Positions 1 through 22,055 of a stretch of 64,000 nt of DNA are shown piece after piece. Within the stretch, counting starts at the first letter, position 1, and every line of letters starts with the position of its first letter. The stretch comes from Trichuris trichiura (Eukaryota > Nematoda > Enoplea > Trichinellida > Trichuridae): positions 310,001 to 374,000 of the forward strand of contig JBAJFE010000038.1 in NCBI GenBank assembly GCA_037903355.1, given 5' to 3'. Below the pieces are notes generated by a model. It made no database searches and was not told the origin of the DNA. It saw nothing but the letters and a program-made list of their open reading frames with translations. The position numbers and the translations under genes are program-made.

Positions 1-135
1 AAAATTATCCAGTTGTCCTTCGGCTCTTACTAAAGTCTGATCCTGCGTGTCCAAGCCCTATCGCAGGGCACCCAATCGTTGCACAGCACACAGTATGCCT
101 GCATTCAATTCTACCACCTATTGGTCTGTTGGATT

Positions 136-2334
136 ATGAACACCGAGTAAGCGACAAAGGTCGGTAGTTCTACCTGCGGCATCGACCCCGCAACAATCGA
201 ACTCTTCGCTTGGTTTCAGATTATTACTCATCTTTGAGCCGCATACAGCTGTCCATCGAGTAGTAAGCACCGGCTGTGCCGGTGTGGTAGGTCAGAGTGC
301 AAAGAGACCGGTACTTTTGCTTCTCTTGTCGCATCTGGGCAGCCCACTTTTGGGATAGGCTTCAAGCAATTTTTCCACTTTGTCATTTGTTTGCCGTATC
401 CGCCAAGTCGGCGGGCACCAGTCATTTGCAACTACAGTGATGCGTAGCACCTGCTTCTTTCTTCTAATATGGTGAGTGAACGGAAGCAGCACAGTTTTAG
501 CCGTAGACCTCAATAGCGCCCTCAGTGTATGACGATATCACTCTTTGACGAGTTGTTTCCTTTCGCTTAGCTACATCGGTACCTTTCTGGATAATTCGCA
601 TTTGGCATCGACGAACGAAACTATACCGTCAACCGTTTCGGATGACATGCCTGTATTGTCCACTACAACACCGCACAGTTCACTTCCGCAGGCTACGCAA
701 GAACCCAAGACGTCGGAAATTGTGGAGGAAGAGCATTTGCAAGCTGAGGACGACGACCAGGATGGTGAAGACTTGCCCGCCGAAATCATCAATGCCGGAG
801 TGTCCTCTCGGCCGATGCCCCCGTTAAGCTCAGCTGATCTTGAAGAAAAACTGCGCCGACTAACCGAGGTATAGTCCTGAAATTGACCTTATTTTCTGTT
901 TCCCTTCCGTCAGGATAAGGATTAACTCGGTAGGACAAATGATAGTACGGAGAACATGATCGATAGGCGACTTTTCTAGCCTAGCTGTGGTAATCGATCT
1001 AGTTCCTAAATGTATCTGGGAGTTTTAATCTTTTCCCAACTGGGAACTTCACCGCTTCTCCGTCGGGATGCTTTCAGAAAGCATGGTCAATCAGGCGAAT
1101 GGACCGAACGCAGTCATCTTTTCAATACAATTCTCTATTGGAAGTTTTCAGTTTCTCGGCAATCGTTTAAACAGCCTGATGACCAAGCAGCAGCTACAAG
1201 AGAGATAAGGACAAATCGTCACAGCTTGGCCAAGGAGCAACTGTCAGCAGTGTGTTACTTGCGCAACTAGTTTGAAGCGACCAGACGGCGTTGCTGACTG
1301 CAGATCGGGACCCTGGCCACGTGAAAAGTTTAGATATGATCTCACGCATCAAGAAAATAGACAACCGACAAAAGGGCATAGGGCCCACTTAATTAGCACT
1401 TAGCGCGATGGGAAACGCCAGCTTAGCGAAGGGCCTTTGCGCGCTACCTGACGAGTTGGTAAACAGATGTTTTAAAAATTGTCTGCCAAAAGTATCACCG
1501 GCGGTTAAACGCGCACTAAAATACACTGCGTGCTAAAACTGCCAGACTCCAATCCTAATCGGACTGACAGTGAGTTGATACGAGTTACCAGAAATTTCCG
1601 TGTCCCTTCACCTTTAAAAATAAGATGCTGTTTTCGCCTGCAGACGATGGAGAAAATCCAACGGGGGGACGACATTGAAACTGACCCGAAGGCAAAGAGC
1701 CAAACGGGAGCCTGGCCTCCTAGAATTTTTGAACAAAGTGGCAATCGACCACCGTGGGACCAATCGGATGATGAAGACGACCAGCTACAAGGAAGCGGCT
1801 CCGGCGAAACGGAAGTGTCACCCTCGATGCGTGATAAAGATCACTTCGAAGGAGAAACTATGAAAGCTACTCCTTCGTCGGATCAACAGTGGACCACCGA
1901 AGGACGCAGAACAGCAGGTAAGCTTGGGAAACACGGCAACGGCAAAGCGGACGTAGTTCTGGCAGGCTTAGTAACTATGCAAGGACCAACTTGTGATTCA
2001 GCAACAGTAAAACTTGAGCAGTTCGAAAGGTTTAAAATAATAGCAAGCGCCAGTCTGCATGAACAAATTATTGTAGAAACAGTTTCACGTAGGGCTATGT
2101 GCAGAAATTGAATTAACTGAAGTTGCTTTCTTTTTAAGATGAATTAGTTGGCTGATTCGTTTCTGCATTGAAGAATTGATTTTCAATTTTTCAGACGGCT
2201 CCCAGAGGAAGCCTGCTGATGGCACTACTCCGAAAACTGATGGAACCGATTCGTCGTACTCAGCTACGGGGATGCGCACTATTGCAATGCTTCTGGGCAC
2301 TGTCGCCATATACCGGTGGTTGGCCATTTTCTGA
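136..2334 (+). CDS. Acidic tail-anchored membrane protein, function unknown (about 240 aa)
   Basis: Exons read as 136-146, 571-868, 1644-1917 and 2195-2334; phases agree at all three junctions (2, 0, 1) and the last codon is TGA at 2332-2334. The first exon is only 11 nt (ATG AAC ACC GA, donor gtaagc), so the start is the least certain part. The product is hydrophilic and rich in Asp, Glu, Ser, Thr and Pro, with an acidic run near residue 65 and a short charged helix (LEEKLRRLTE) near residue 100. It ends in one hydrophobic segment (IAMLLGTVAIYRWLAIF) placed right at the C-terminus. That is the layout of a tail-anchored protein inserted after translation into ER or mitochondrial outer membrane with the bulk in the cytosol (inference). 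I do not recognise the family. It converges on the Hippo kinase gene, whose stop is 1.2 kb away. Confidence 0.62.
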
Positions 2335-3495
2335 GCTATGCCCTGAGGGAAAGTCTAAATGTGTGGTCACCCGTTTTGCCACTGGTCACTTTGCTTTGCC
2401 AACTGATGCTCACGGTGCGTCTTTCATGACTCAACCCTTTCGCTTAAGCTCTTCACTTAAAGAGTTTATTTGTAGAAACTTGGTCAAGCTTTCTATGAAC
2501 TGGTGCTTTCCCCAAACCAATTGTTCCTCCCTGAGAGGATTACAGTCCCGGACAACGCTCCAAGTAGGTGCGCGACAGGCAAGCACGCTAGGTCATGTTC
2601 GATCCTAAATGTTCACCCGCTCCTTTCCTTCTCTCTTCCTCTCTCCATCACGTTGCTTCGAGAAAGCGTGGTGCAATGCGCTCTCCGTGAATGGCTCATG
2701 CCTAATTAGGACTTAAATGAATATCCCGATCCCGCTGGACGTGTAAGGCAGCAAGACTAGTAAACTTTTAAAATAAGCATCCCTTGTGCCACCTCTGTCA
2801 AGCGGTAATGCTTTTTTTCTTTCGTCTCCGTCGTCAGGTTCACTTGAACGACAGGCTGTCAAGCATAGCGTGCAAGAAATTATCTGCACCGTTTTGTTGT
2901 GTCTACCATTTAAACGCCGGCACAACCACGCACAACAATTTATTCGTAACCAATCGTTTGACAGAGACCACCTTTCCAGACGGCAAGATATATTTGTCAC
3001 TTTTTTCACCTCTGATTAATGCGAACGGTCGTCGCTGCCATTGGTGAGCATTCACAGACAATGAGTCACTCTAGCGCAGGGCGTACCGCCGCGTTTGGGG
3101 AGAGATGACGTTGAAAATGAGCAGCACTAAAGCCAACCGTTCCGCCGTTCCGGTTCTACATCAACTGGCGAGCAAAACATGGCGAACAGCCGCGAGGGAA
3201 TTTATTTTCAAAAGCTGAGGGCACAAAAAAACTTAGGTGCAACAAATGCGCGCCCACTTCTCCAAGGGGCGAGCCGGCGGGAGCGTTTGGCAAGACGGAA
3301 AGAATAAGTACACGGTCGGCACAGGGGAATTCTAATAAGTGCATATTTTTATCTCGGAAAAAGACCGTCACGAGAACTGCCAACATAGTTAAGGCACCAA
3401 AATTACCTCTTCCACTTCGAGATGAAGAAATGCATCTGACTGGCCCAATTGGCGCGAGGAAAAATGTCTAAATGCGTCAGGAGGTCGACGGAAAA
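2335..3495. other. Convergent intergenic region
   Basis: Lies between the 3' ends of the tail-anchored protein gene and the Hippo gene. Open frames here are short, overlap on both strands and resemble nothing I know. I see no repeat or RNA gene. Confidence 0.5.
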
Positions 3496-11202
<7,707 letters not shown>

Positions 11203-12506
11203 ACTAGAAAATTGAATTCAACCAGAAAACAACCAATAGTGTAAGCAGGGCAATCGCTCTGGCCCAGAAGCGTAAAAGTAAGGCAAAATCAAAGAGGGAG
11301 TTCACTCGACAATTGAAAAATGGAAAAATATTACACTGAATCGGTGACTAGTAATTGGGTTGAAAATGGCTAATGCTGGCCCAATTGCACCCGGTAACGA
11401 CAAGCCCCGGTCGAACCAAGGGAGAAGACCACTTAAGAAGCAAACTCACAGTAAGATGTCATTATCGTATGTTAAGAAGTAATTAAGTTATACTACTTGA
11501 ACTTTTCAGCTGTGACCAGATGAAAGTTACGAAGAGAACTCATAAAAAACGTTTATGCTACGTTTTCGTATCAGCTTTTGCGTCACTTTTGATCGGTTAG
11601 AATTCATTGCATAGCAGAGTACTTTGGAGGAAATTTTAAAAATCCCAACCTGCACACACAATACAGTACCCGCAAAATTTTTGGATTCTTTGGACGTTGG
11701 TCTGCATGTTACGGCTGTTTACTTGGTTGGCCAACCAGTTCTGAACTCTTAATGCCGAGATGGCAGCCTGCAGACCATCAAGTGTAAGTTCAACACATCT
11801 CCAATTACGCCTTTTACTAGCTGCACGTTTCATCTTCGTATTGTCGTCGCTACAATTTCTGCATGCGGCTAAGCTTTTCTATTAACATTCGAGGCCTAGT
11901 TAATGCTTTTTTGGCTTCTGTTTGCGCCGATACGATTTGCCGTGCAGGACAGCATCGACAATTTCCAAATGGTACATCATGCACTCCATTTTTGTGAGTC
12001 AATATGTTCGTGCGATTGTTATTGAGATAAGATGACGTGCACTCTCGGAGGCGACTCCTAGTCAAGGTTAACTGGCACTTTCTCTGTGGCCTTACCATTT
12101 TGGCCGCAAATTTGAACTCTGCTTCTTCCAGTAGAGTGCAACGGGTGGCCATTCATTTTGTTCTTTAACGAAACTCCGCTTCGACAATACGCCTTAATCG
12201 CAATGTCTGCTGGAACGCGTCAGTAAATGGTGCATTGGTCAACGAGTTTAGCGGAAAAGTGCGGCCGCGGGGCACGCCTGTAAAGTAAATTGAATCCGCA
12301 CAACTAACCTGTGCAGTAGCTTGTTTGCACGGCGGTTGTGCCGGTGGCGGGTAAACCGAACTTTTGCACTCGACGTCAGCCTCCGGCGTTTCACGTTTGC
12401 GCTGTCCATTAAAGCGTTCACCATTGGAAAAACGCTCGACTTTGCCTCACTGCTTTACAAGCGCTTCAAACTACTAATCTCTTAGTGAAATGCGCAGCGT
12501 CCGGCA
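11203..12506. promoter_or_regulatory. Shared divergent upstream region of the Hippo and GCK-III kinases
   Basis: 1.3 kb separates the inferred start codons of two kinase genes reading away from each other, so both promoters should be here (inference). No TATA box or known element was picked out. On the minus strand there is a Met-initiated frame at 11850-12152, described separately. Confidence 0.4.
11850..12152 (-). CDS. Possible small hypothetical protein (100 aa)
   Basis: Single open frame starting MATRCTLLEEAEFKFAAKM and rich in basic residues and Cys (NCRCCPARQ). It lies in the divergent promoter between two kinase genes. A good splice donor (gtaagg) directly follows the codons for FAAKM, so it may instead be a short first exon. 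I do not recognise it, and it could be a chance frame. Confidence 0.18.
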   Translation of the reverse strand: MATRCTLLEEAEFKFAAKMVRPQRKCQLTLTRSRLRECTSSYLNNNRTNILTHKNGVHDVPFGNCRCCPARQIVSAQTEAKKALTRPRMLIEKLSRMQKL

Positions 12507-14591
<2,085 letters not shown>

Positions 14592-15844
14592 CCCTCCCTA
14601 CTGTGTTTACTCGCGGTGCCTTACGCCTTGTTGACTGATATTGTTCATTATGATGCAGTGCCTTCAAGTTACGTCCTGCTGCCTTCTCTTTGCTCCGCAA
14701 TGTTAGTATCAAATCAATGAAAACGAGCAGGGACTATCCAAGACTGCGCAGTTCAGGTGTTTTGGAAAATTGTGTCCGCTCGGCTATTGTTGCAAAAAAA
14801 GTAACGTTGCATGATGCCGCGCGAGCTTATTTGTTCGAAAGGTTGATCCTGAATGAAAAGTTGGCCGTCAAATCGTGCATTCACTACTCAAACGACTTTC
14901 AGTTGAATTAACTATGGCGACGCTAAATTTATTTATAGTACCCGTGAAGCAACTGGTTGCTTGAAAAACGATCCCAATCCTCATAATTCAACTTGAAGGA
15001 AGGTTCCAGTATTTTTATAAGTTTGCACACTTAGCTCAAATAGGCGTTGTTAATTTGCGATGCTAGTATATAAAGTATGGTAAACAACTGCGTAGATTTC
15101 AGTAACTTAGCTTCTTTCCATATTTCCGCTTTACTATTGTGTGCACTAAAGCTGACGTGACGGCAAAGTGCTGCGCAAGAACGAGAAAGAACTTTCGCGC
15201 CTTAATTTTTAATATATCCGCAAAAGATATTATCCTTTGCGTTAGCTACTAGCTGAAGCAGTTAAACGGCAAGATTAGTTGTTATTTACTGAGGTGGAGC
15301 GCTCAGCAAGCGAAACTGCAGTAAAGTGTGCAATGCTTGATGTTTCGCAGGCACTGTTTCTTGCCTTCTGTTTTTAGTTTACCATTTTTGCTCAGTGTGC
15401 GTAAATCTGTTTTACAGCAAAAATATTTGCGAAAATGTAATTACCGTTTACACGTTACCAAGTGAAGCATGTTTCAATCATCAAAATTTTTTGCTAGGAG
15501 TGTTATATAGTAGGTTGGTATGACAAAGCTGCGCGTTGAATTTATCACTGTTGAACAATTTCGAAGCAGCGAGCAAATGTGGGCAGACTACTTGCGATTT
15601 TATTAGTGTTCCATTAGTGAATCACCTACCATCGTGTCGCACCTTTTGTTATTTGTGCTTTCTCGCGTCACGCCTTTGGGTCTGTGAAAAAACATTAGCT
15701 TTTGTTAAAGGAGTATCTTTTATTTTTTGAAGTTGTGCCTCCCAACTTGCGAGCAGAACAATTTGACCACACCCATAAAATACTGAAACGAAAATTCGAC
15801 TCTTCTGCTGCCTGACACCACTAAGCTGCAAGTCTAATCATTAG
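14592..15844. other. Downstream region of the GCK-III kinase, no gene seen
   Basis: AT-rich sequence after the kinase stop. The frame at 14690-14911 has no family resemblance and probably lies in the 3' UTR or spacer. Confidence 0.45.
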
Positions 15845-16250
15845 CTTGTGGCTGTGCCAGCGGGAGGATGAAATCCTGCAGAGCACAAAGCGAGGACGCT
15901 CAGCATGAAGACCGCTCTGAGTAGTCACACCAGTGAGGCCCGACTGCGATCGCACCTTAGCGGGTGCAATGACCAGCGTCTGGGGCGAGACTGACCGCGG
16001 CATGTGGTCCCTCAAATGCGAACCGATGACAAGGTCGCGCCAAAGTGAACTCAGTGACCTCGCTAATGGGGTCATCATGCCTTATATAAGGAGGCATTGT
16101 TTTTCCCAACGGACTCTTTCCTTTATCGTATACTCGCTTACATCAGTAAACAGTTCTGTAAATCGAAGCCTTCGTTCTTGGCGCAAGTGTTCTCCCACAG
16201 AAACCATTTACCTTCGTTAAGGTGCTCATCTGCAGCCATAGCATTAAAAA
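15845..16250 (+). mobile_element. Possible solo LTR or similar GC-richer insertion
   Basis: A GC-rich island in AT-rich surroundings. It opens TGTGGCTG and closes near CAGCCATAGCA, so its outer ends form an imperfect inverted repeat. It carries a TATA-like box (TATATAAGG) at about 16083 followed by a short transcribed-looking stretch, as in LTR promoters. I could not find a clean target-site duplication or a partner LTR, so a promoter or other repeat is also possible. Confidence 0.25.
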
Positions 16251-17049
16251 TGAAATGGTAAGTATAATAGAAGTGCTAAGATTCAACAACTGTTACAAGG
16301 CGTTTTGTTACTAACGTGTAACTCCAAAGCATTTGAGAATCAACGTTGGTAGCAACTTCGTATCTCCAGTTCTGCATCTTATGTATTACTACTGACCGAA
16401 TTTTAATCATTTACCACTGAGTGATTAACCGCCCCAATTCTTTTTGTTTCGAAACGAAAGGTTTGGATAAGTCTCCAACCCCGCTGTTCAAATGCCACGT
16501 CGACGAGATTCCTAGGAAACCTGGTAACTGATTCTTTAGACAGAAGCTTTTAGGCAGGCAGGAGGCAGGAGGAACATAGAAAACTGCTGTCCAATTCTAA
16601 GGTAAGTGGAAATAAAAATTTTTAATTTTTCAGAGAACTCACAGACTCCAGATCCGTTCTCGCAGTCAATGCGTTTTCTATTGCACTTGCTCTTTCAGGT
16701 GTTTTTGCTGTCAAAAAATAGGGTAAAAAGGCATTGTTATCATCTTACCAAAACATTCTCCAGGCAAAAGTAAGTTTATGACTGCCGCTCTAAGAAAAGC
16801 TGAATGGGAGCCCAAAACGTTGAATTTACGAACGGGATAACTCTTGAGGACGTATGGGCTACTATTATTGTACTAATAACTTAGTCATGTTTCTAAACTG
16901 TGTCAGAAATGGTATGCATAATGAAGTAGCAGCTCACGCTGTTTATCTAATATCCTTGAGGCTAAATTGAATTAAGTAAAGAACTGCCAACATGGCATTA
17001 TGAATTCAGCCAGACAATATAGGGAGAAGTGTGCAACCACAGCTCTAGA
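16251..17049. other. Non-coding spacer
   Basis: AT-rich sequence with no open frame, repeat or RNA signal that I can support. Confidence 0.4.
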
Positions 17050-17410
17050 ACTGCCTTCCAAAAGGAAAGCCTTAAGTCAAAGGCCTTCCTAAAGGAAAGC
17101 TTTAATAGGCAGCTCTTTAATAGGCTTTAATAGAAATAGGCTCCAATGAAATAAACGGATTTCAAAAAAAAGCAGAAAAAGCAAAATGGACTTCAATGCA
17201 ACAAAATACGAAATTCAATGGAACAAAACTAAAACGTGGACTTCAAATACAGTTCTTACGATGGATTTTATTGGAACGGAATGTACTTCAGGAGGACGAA
17301 AAAAATGGATTTTAGTATAACAAAAAATGAACTGGAAAATGGGCATCAGTGGAACATCCTATAGACCTCAACGGAGCGGACAACGGACTTCAATGAGATT
17401 TAACACGCTG
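17050..17410 (+). repeat. Degenerate short tandem repeats
   Basis: 17060-17145 holds repeated AAAGGAAAGC and TTTAATAGGC units, partly palindromic with GCCTT blocks. From about 17150 to 17400 a unit close to GGACTTCAATGGAACAAAA recurs in many diverged copies (TGGACTTCAA, CAATGGAAC, GGACTTCAATGAG). This looks like an old minisatellite. Confidence 0.55.
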
Positions 17411-18370
17411 AATTTTCACTGACTTTTATGAATATGGTTTGAGAGCGGGTGACAGATGACAGGCTGATGGAACATTTGCTTTTGGCACTTTAAAAAAACA
17501 TAAACATTTGAAATGTTATCGACAGATTTATTCTCACGTTGTCACTTGTTATTCTGATCAATTCTTACCACTGAGAACGGGTCAGTGGTAGACCTGAATA
17601 CTCCAGAGTATTAAATCGGTTTTCCTGAAAATTGGCTATGCCGTAAATAAACTCTGCCCTGATATGAACAGAAGAGAAAAGGAAATGAAAATCAGAAGCT
17701 AATTGCTTAGACTACTTAATTTTTACTTCCACTTCGCGTTCCACTTTTCCTTCATATTAATTTGTTAATAGCTCATCATTTCAGTAAACAAAAACGTATC
17801 GTTTCCTTACATCTGTATTTGTACTATTTATTTTATAGCATTTGCTTTCAGAAAGGCTTTATTCCATTTTAATGCATCATTTCATTTCAATCTTTTTCAG
17901 TTATATTTTATTGCTTCTAATTTTTGGTTGCTTTTTGACTAAGCGGAAATCAGCAGACGTTCCGCTGAGAACATGTCGAGCTTAGATCTAAAAATGTCGG
18001 AAACAACATTCTCGGATACAACAGGTTTCATTGTAATAAAAGTTTGCATAATGAAGAAGTTATTATCAGAGAATACTCACGATCTTCACATGGTTTAGTT
18101 GTATAGTTCTCAAACACTCAAAACTGGTTCCTTTCTAAAGCGCCTTTTATTGTTTGCGCTATAGCACGTTTTTCCTTTTACACGTTTTATTGATGTAGCC
18201 GTGACATGAGTTTTCAGGCCTTACGTGACCCGTCATCGCAGAGGCAGAGACGTCGGCTGTCAGTTCTGTAATGAGCTACTGAGCCTAAATTCGCATCTTC
18301 AGTCAGGCGGTGGATCAAGCGTCTATAAAATTGGTGACTATCGGAAAATAGGTTGACCTAACCCGGCCAG
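17411..18370. other. Non-coding spacer
   Basis: AT-rich, with runs of T and no gene signal I can support. Confidence 0.4.
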
Positions 18371-18890
18371 CGGCAGTCTTCAGTAATGACAGGTCACGTG
18401 AGACACTACTGCTCTGAATTTGATGGTCCCATCAATAAAGGGCGTCAAGAAACAGTCTGTACTCCAAAAAGAACAGAAATTTTATGATAAATCCATTATG
18501 AATGTTGAAGATTATGAAATTAAAGCGCATGCGCAATGCCGTCTACGGGAGAACAATGAACTCCAAGGTTGAGAGTAAAAGCTCAAGTTCGAGGAAAGAA
18601 TGTTTAAAATTTTTTAAATTTAAAACTAACAAGTATCACTCCCGCTTCCTCACAGCTGCTCATTTGTTGTTGTGTCATTGCCACGATGACCATCGCGTCA
18701 CCAAAGAGGCGGAGCAGACTCCTGATGGCTCACGATAGGGCGGACAGATGTAATCCCAACAAAGGTTCGTCAGGTAGAGTAGCTGGGTGACTGACGACGT
18801 TTTCGCTGATTACGGTTCATGTGAGGCAATCTTTGATGGCCACATCTATAAAAGGCGTTAAAAACGAGTCATACTACAAAACAAGGAAAT
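18371..18890 (+). repeat. Two diverged direct copies of an unknown dispersed repeat
   Basis: Copy 1 is near 18371-18480 and copy 2 near 18795-18890. Shared blocks in the same order are TCACGTGAG/TCATGTGAG, TTTGATGGTCCCATC/TTTGATGGCCACATC, ATAAAGGGCGT/ATAAAAGGCGT, and ACTCCAAAAAGAACAG/ACTACAAAACAAG. No coding capacity or RNA polymerase III boxes were recognised. Confidence 0.45.
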
Positions 18891-21800
18891 GCGTCACATG
18901 CTATTATTAATGTACTGCCGCCATTGGCTTGGATTGGAACACTCTACTGCTGTTAGCTGGTGAACACATAGCGTAATCAGAAAGTTTTTGTACTCACCAA
19001 CACTTCGTAAAGGAATTTCGCGCACTTTAGATATATGATTTGTTCGTTGTTGCTCTTTTGTTAGTGTTCTAGCTGCCGCGGAAGGTCGGTTGGGGACCAG
19101 AGCTTGACAGCTCAAGACAGAGCTTGCAGCTGAGGTCTTTAACAAGGTTGGTCTGATGGAGTGGCTTGAAACCATAAAGACCGACCCGAAAGCTTCGCAC
19201 TTAACGTTTTTTTGAAAACGGGTTGAAAAACGGCCAAATTTTACAAGAAACGTTTTAAAGAAACACTCGTTATGAAGAAAGAAGAAAGAAAAAGAAAAAA
19301 CACTTTAGCTATATGTAAACAATCTTATCAGAGCCGCGTTTTGCAAACCTATGAGACGCAAGAATTATTCATGCTTGAATTGGCAGACTTTTTGATGAGG
19401 GCAAGCATAACCCGAAGATTGAATTGAAAATGTCAGACTTTAAAGATGGTGGCATAAGTTGCAGGTTCAGTGCAGACAAAATTAACTTAAAGGTAAGAAA
19501 AGTGGCTGTCAAAAATCGCTTCCGTGCGATATTTTTGCCTTGTGTTCGTGTTCGCAGTTTCAAACAGTAAACATTAACGATCTCACTAGCACAAAATCCC
19601 TGGAAAAAAACGCTCTCTACATTTACTCATTTCGCTTTTTTACGGCTGCAGAATATAGCCAATAAATCTTTGTTGGCGATGCGCTGATGATGTAGATCGA
19701 GGACTGCTTTTTTAAAGTATTGCTAAACAATGTTGAATTCATCACTTCAAGGCAATAAACGCTCAGTACTTGCAAGCAACAAAACATTTATTTTACAGTA
19801 TGATTTCAAATCGCTAACCCGCTATATTTGGGACGAGCGGATTGTCAGATTAGTGAATTTGCCGGATTAATCGTGACACGATTTGAACTCGCAGCGTTAA
19901 CGCAGCTAATTACTGACATTTCCGGTGGAACTTTACAACATTAGTTGGCAAAGAGTGAAAAAAAACATTACAGGAAATGCAAATGGAGTTTTGCGTAGAA
20001 ATAGGCGAAGCAAAAATACAAGAATACTAAGTCACTTCCCTTCAGTAAGAAAGTGTGTCACAGCCGCTATGAAAGTGTGGAGCTCATGCTTATTAATGCG
20101 CAGTAGATGGGCTGTCAGCCACTGCCTTAATTTTATAATGTGACAGGAGCATCATCAGCTTGCCCTGACTATGAGAAGTGTAAATCTGTGCAGCTGCTGT
20201 AACGTGTCCTTTTTAGCTGACTTTTTAAACGTCATGTAAGCAAAGCTGCTTCATTTGCTTTAGTCTTTTTATGATTAGTTCCTCGTGTAGTATATCAACG
20301 TCCGTCATTTCATGTTCACTTTTAAAACTGCATCGTTCCAGATATCTTAGTTTTTCGACGTCAGCTGTCGATAGAGATTCTCTCTGCTCTGTTTCTTCCA
20401 TGTTTATCGTCACTTCCTTTCCCATCATTCCTTTCTCTTTGCCTACAGTCGGTTTCACTAATTCAGAGTTATTTTACTGGTAAACTATAGGGGCGGTACC
20501 ATCAACAGTTCTTCATTCTTCTGTAATGTTTTTGTCCATCCTTTATGTATCGCGTAGGCTGCTCGCGGAAAATATGTCCCAGTTAGCGAAGCTACTGGAT
20601 TAGCGATTGCAAAGTACAACCGCGCCTTTAAAAGATTAATCAGTCAGCACAATGTATTAAAAGAAACAAATTCCCAGTTGTGCCGCCAAAGGTCAAGAGC
20701 AATGGACACCAGATGGAGTTAAAAAGTCTTCGCCCAGTAACTCTCAAGCAGTCCATTTAATTAACCTGTTTCATTTTATGTAGCAACGCAAGCCTGATGC
20801 TACGGTTATTCGGGATTATATTTATGCGTACAGGTAGTCGACATAATCTGTAACACGTCTGAAATCAGTGCAGCAGAATAGCCGCATCTACTTAACCGTT
20901 TCTATTAATCCTGTGATTTGTTCCGCTCTTCGTTCGTGCAACAGCATTACAAGGTTTTTTTGCACTTAAATGACGTCAAAATCACTCCTGAAATATTATT
21001 CAGAGTATATACTATCGAACGTATCAACAGCAGGTCTAAACTTTTATCGCAGCAAGTGTTCATGAATCACAGGGCAAAACCCACCTCTTAAAGCAAAGGT
21101 TCTTTAGGAGGGTTACCATTCTCTAAGGAGGCGCTAGGAAGTTAACGGTAGCGCTGAACTGTAGATACTAGGCATCGGTCAGTCCACAGTTAGTCAGTGT
21201 CTAAAAACCAATGGACCCTGAAATAAAAGGTACTTGCCGCTGCGGAATCGACAATGGAACACCTGAAATCACGCTTCGCTTGTGACATTAAGGTTCTACC
21301 GACACCCACGAAGGCGTTGGAGCGAGAAACATTCAGAAACTATGTTTTAAAGGTCGAATTTTTCCTGTCCTTATTTAGGCATTTGAATACACCTTTCCGT
21401 CATTTACCTTTCCAACTTGAAACAGAAAGCATTTGGGCTGTGTAGTTTTCAAATGCAAAGATGACGTTAAGAAAAGTGAAGCTGGCTTTTCGGTCAGTGA
21501 TCGAGTGGTGTGAGCGTTAAGCAGAATGCAGATAAACGTCAGCAGTCGACGTTATTAACACACTGGACGATGGTAGCGTATTATTCGTCATAATTCACCG
21601 GATCTTCTTCACTGCTAATTGACAGCTTGGCTCTTCCTTAAACCAGGAATTTTAAGGGTTATGACGCCAATTACACGACGTTGCCGAAGCAGAGGGCAAT
21701 ACCGCAAGCTATCCAAGCATGCAAAAATAGCTGATATCTGCTATTTTAACGACAATAAACGCACGCTCAAGTTCTCGTCTTTTGAAAAGACCGTTCTTCT

Positions 21801-22055
21801 TTACTACTGCCTAACTGGCTCACCAAATGGAGCAATATCAGGACATCAAAATTTACCGGGCTTGGTCCGACGGAATGTCGAGCCGAAGTAGCCACCGCTT
21901 AGAGCAGTCATTGCTGCCGAACGCGAAAGAAAACGCGAAGGGATGAGGGATAATGCTATAGGGCAGTAAGGGCTATCGGGAACAACATATTGAGCTCTTC
22001 TCGCCATAAACGCCGGTAGGCGCAGTCGATGAGTATCCATTTCAATCATCGACGT
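18891..22055. other. Gene-poor spacer before the NLF-1 3' end
   Basis: No recognisable gene. The frame at 20225-20458 (-) is hydrophilic and Glu/Lys-rich, but it sits on a pyrimidine-rich plus strand that would produce such a frame by chance. The 3' UTR of the nlf-1-like gene should begin at 22055 and run leftwards. Confidence 0.45.

Noticed and set aside
11636..11833. Minus-strand frame with LTLDGLQAAISALRVQNWLANQ
   Set aside because: Resembled an ESCRT-III helix at first glance, but no consistent exon chain or family motif could be built.
14690..14911. Open frame just downstream of the GCK-III kinase stop
   Set aside because: No homology and no upstream exon; most likely 3' UTR or spacer.
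20225..20458. Hydrophilic minus-strand frame ending KRLKQMKQLCLHDV
   Set aside because: Composition follows from a pyrimidine-rich plus strand, and flanking splice signals do not give consistent phases. Kept only as a note.
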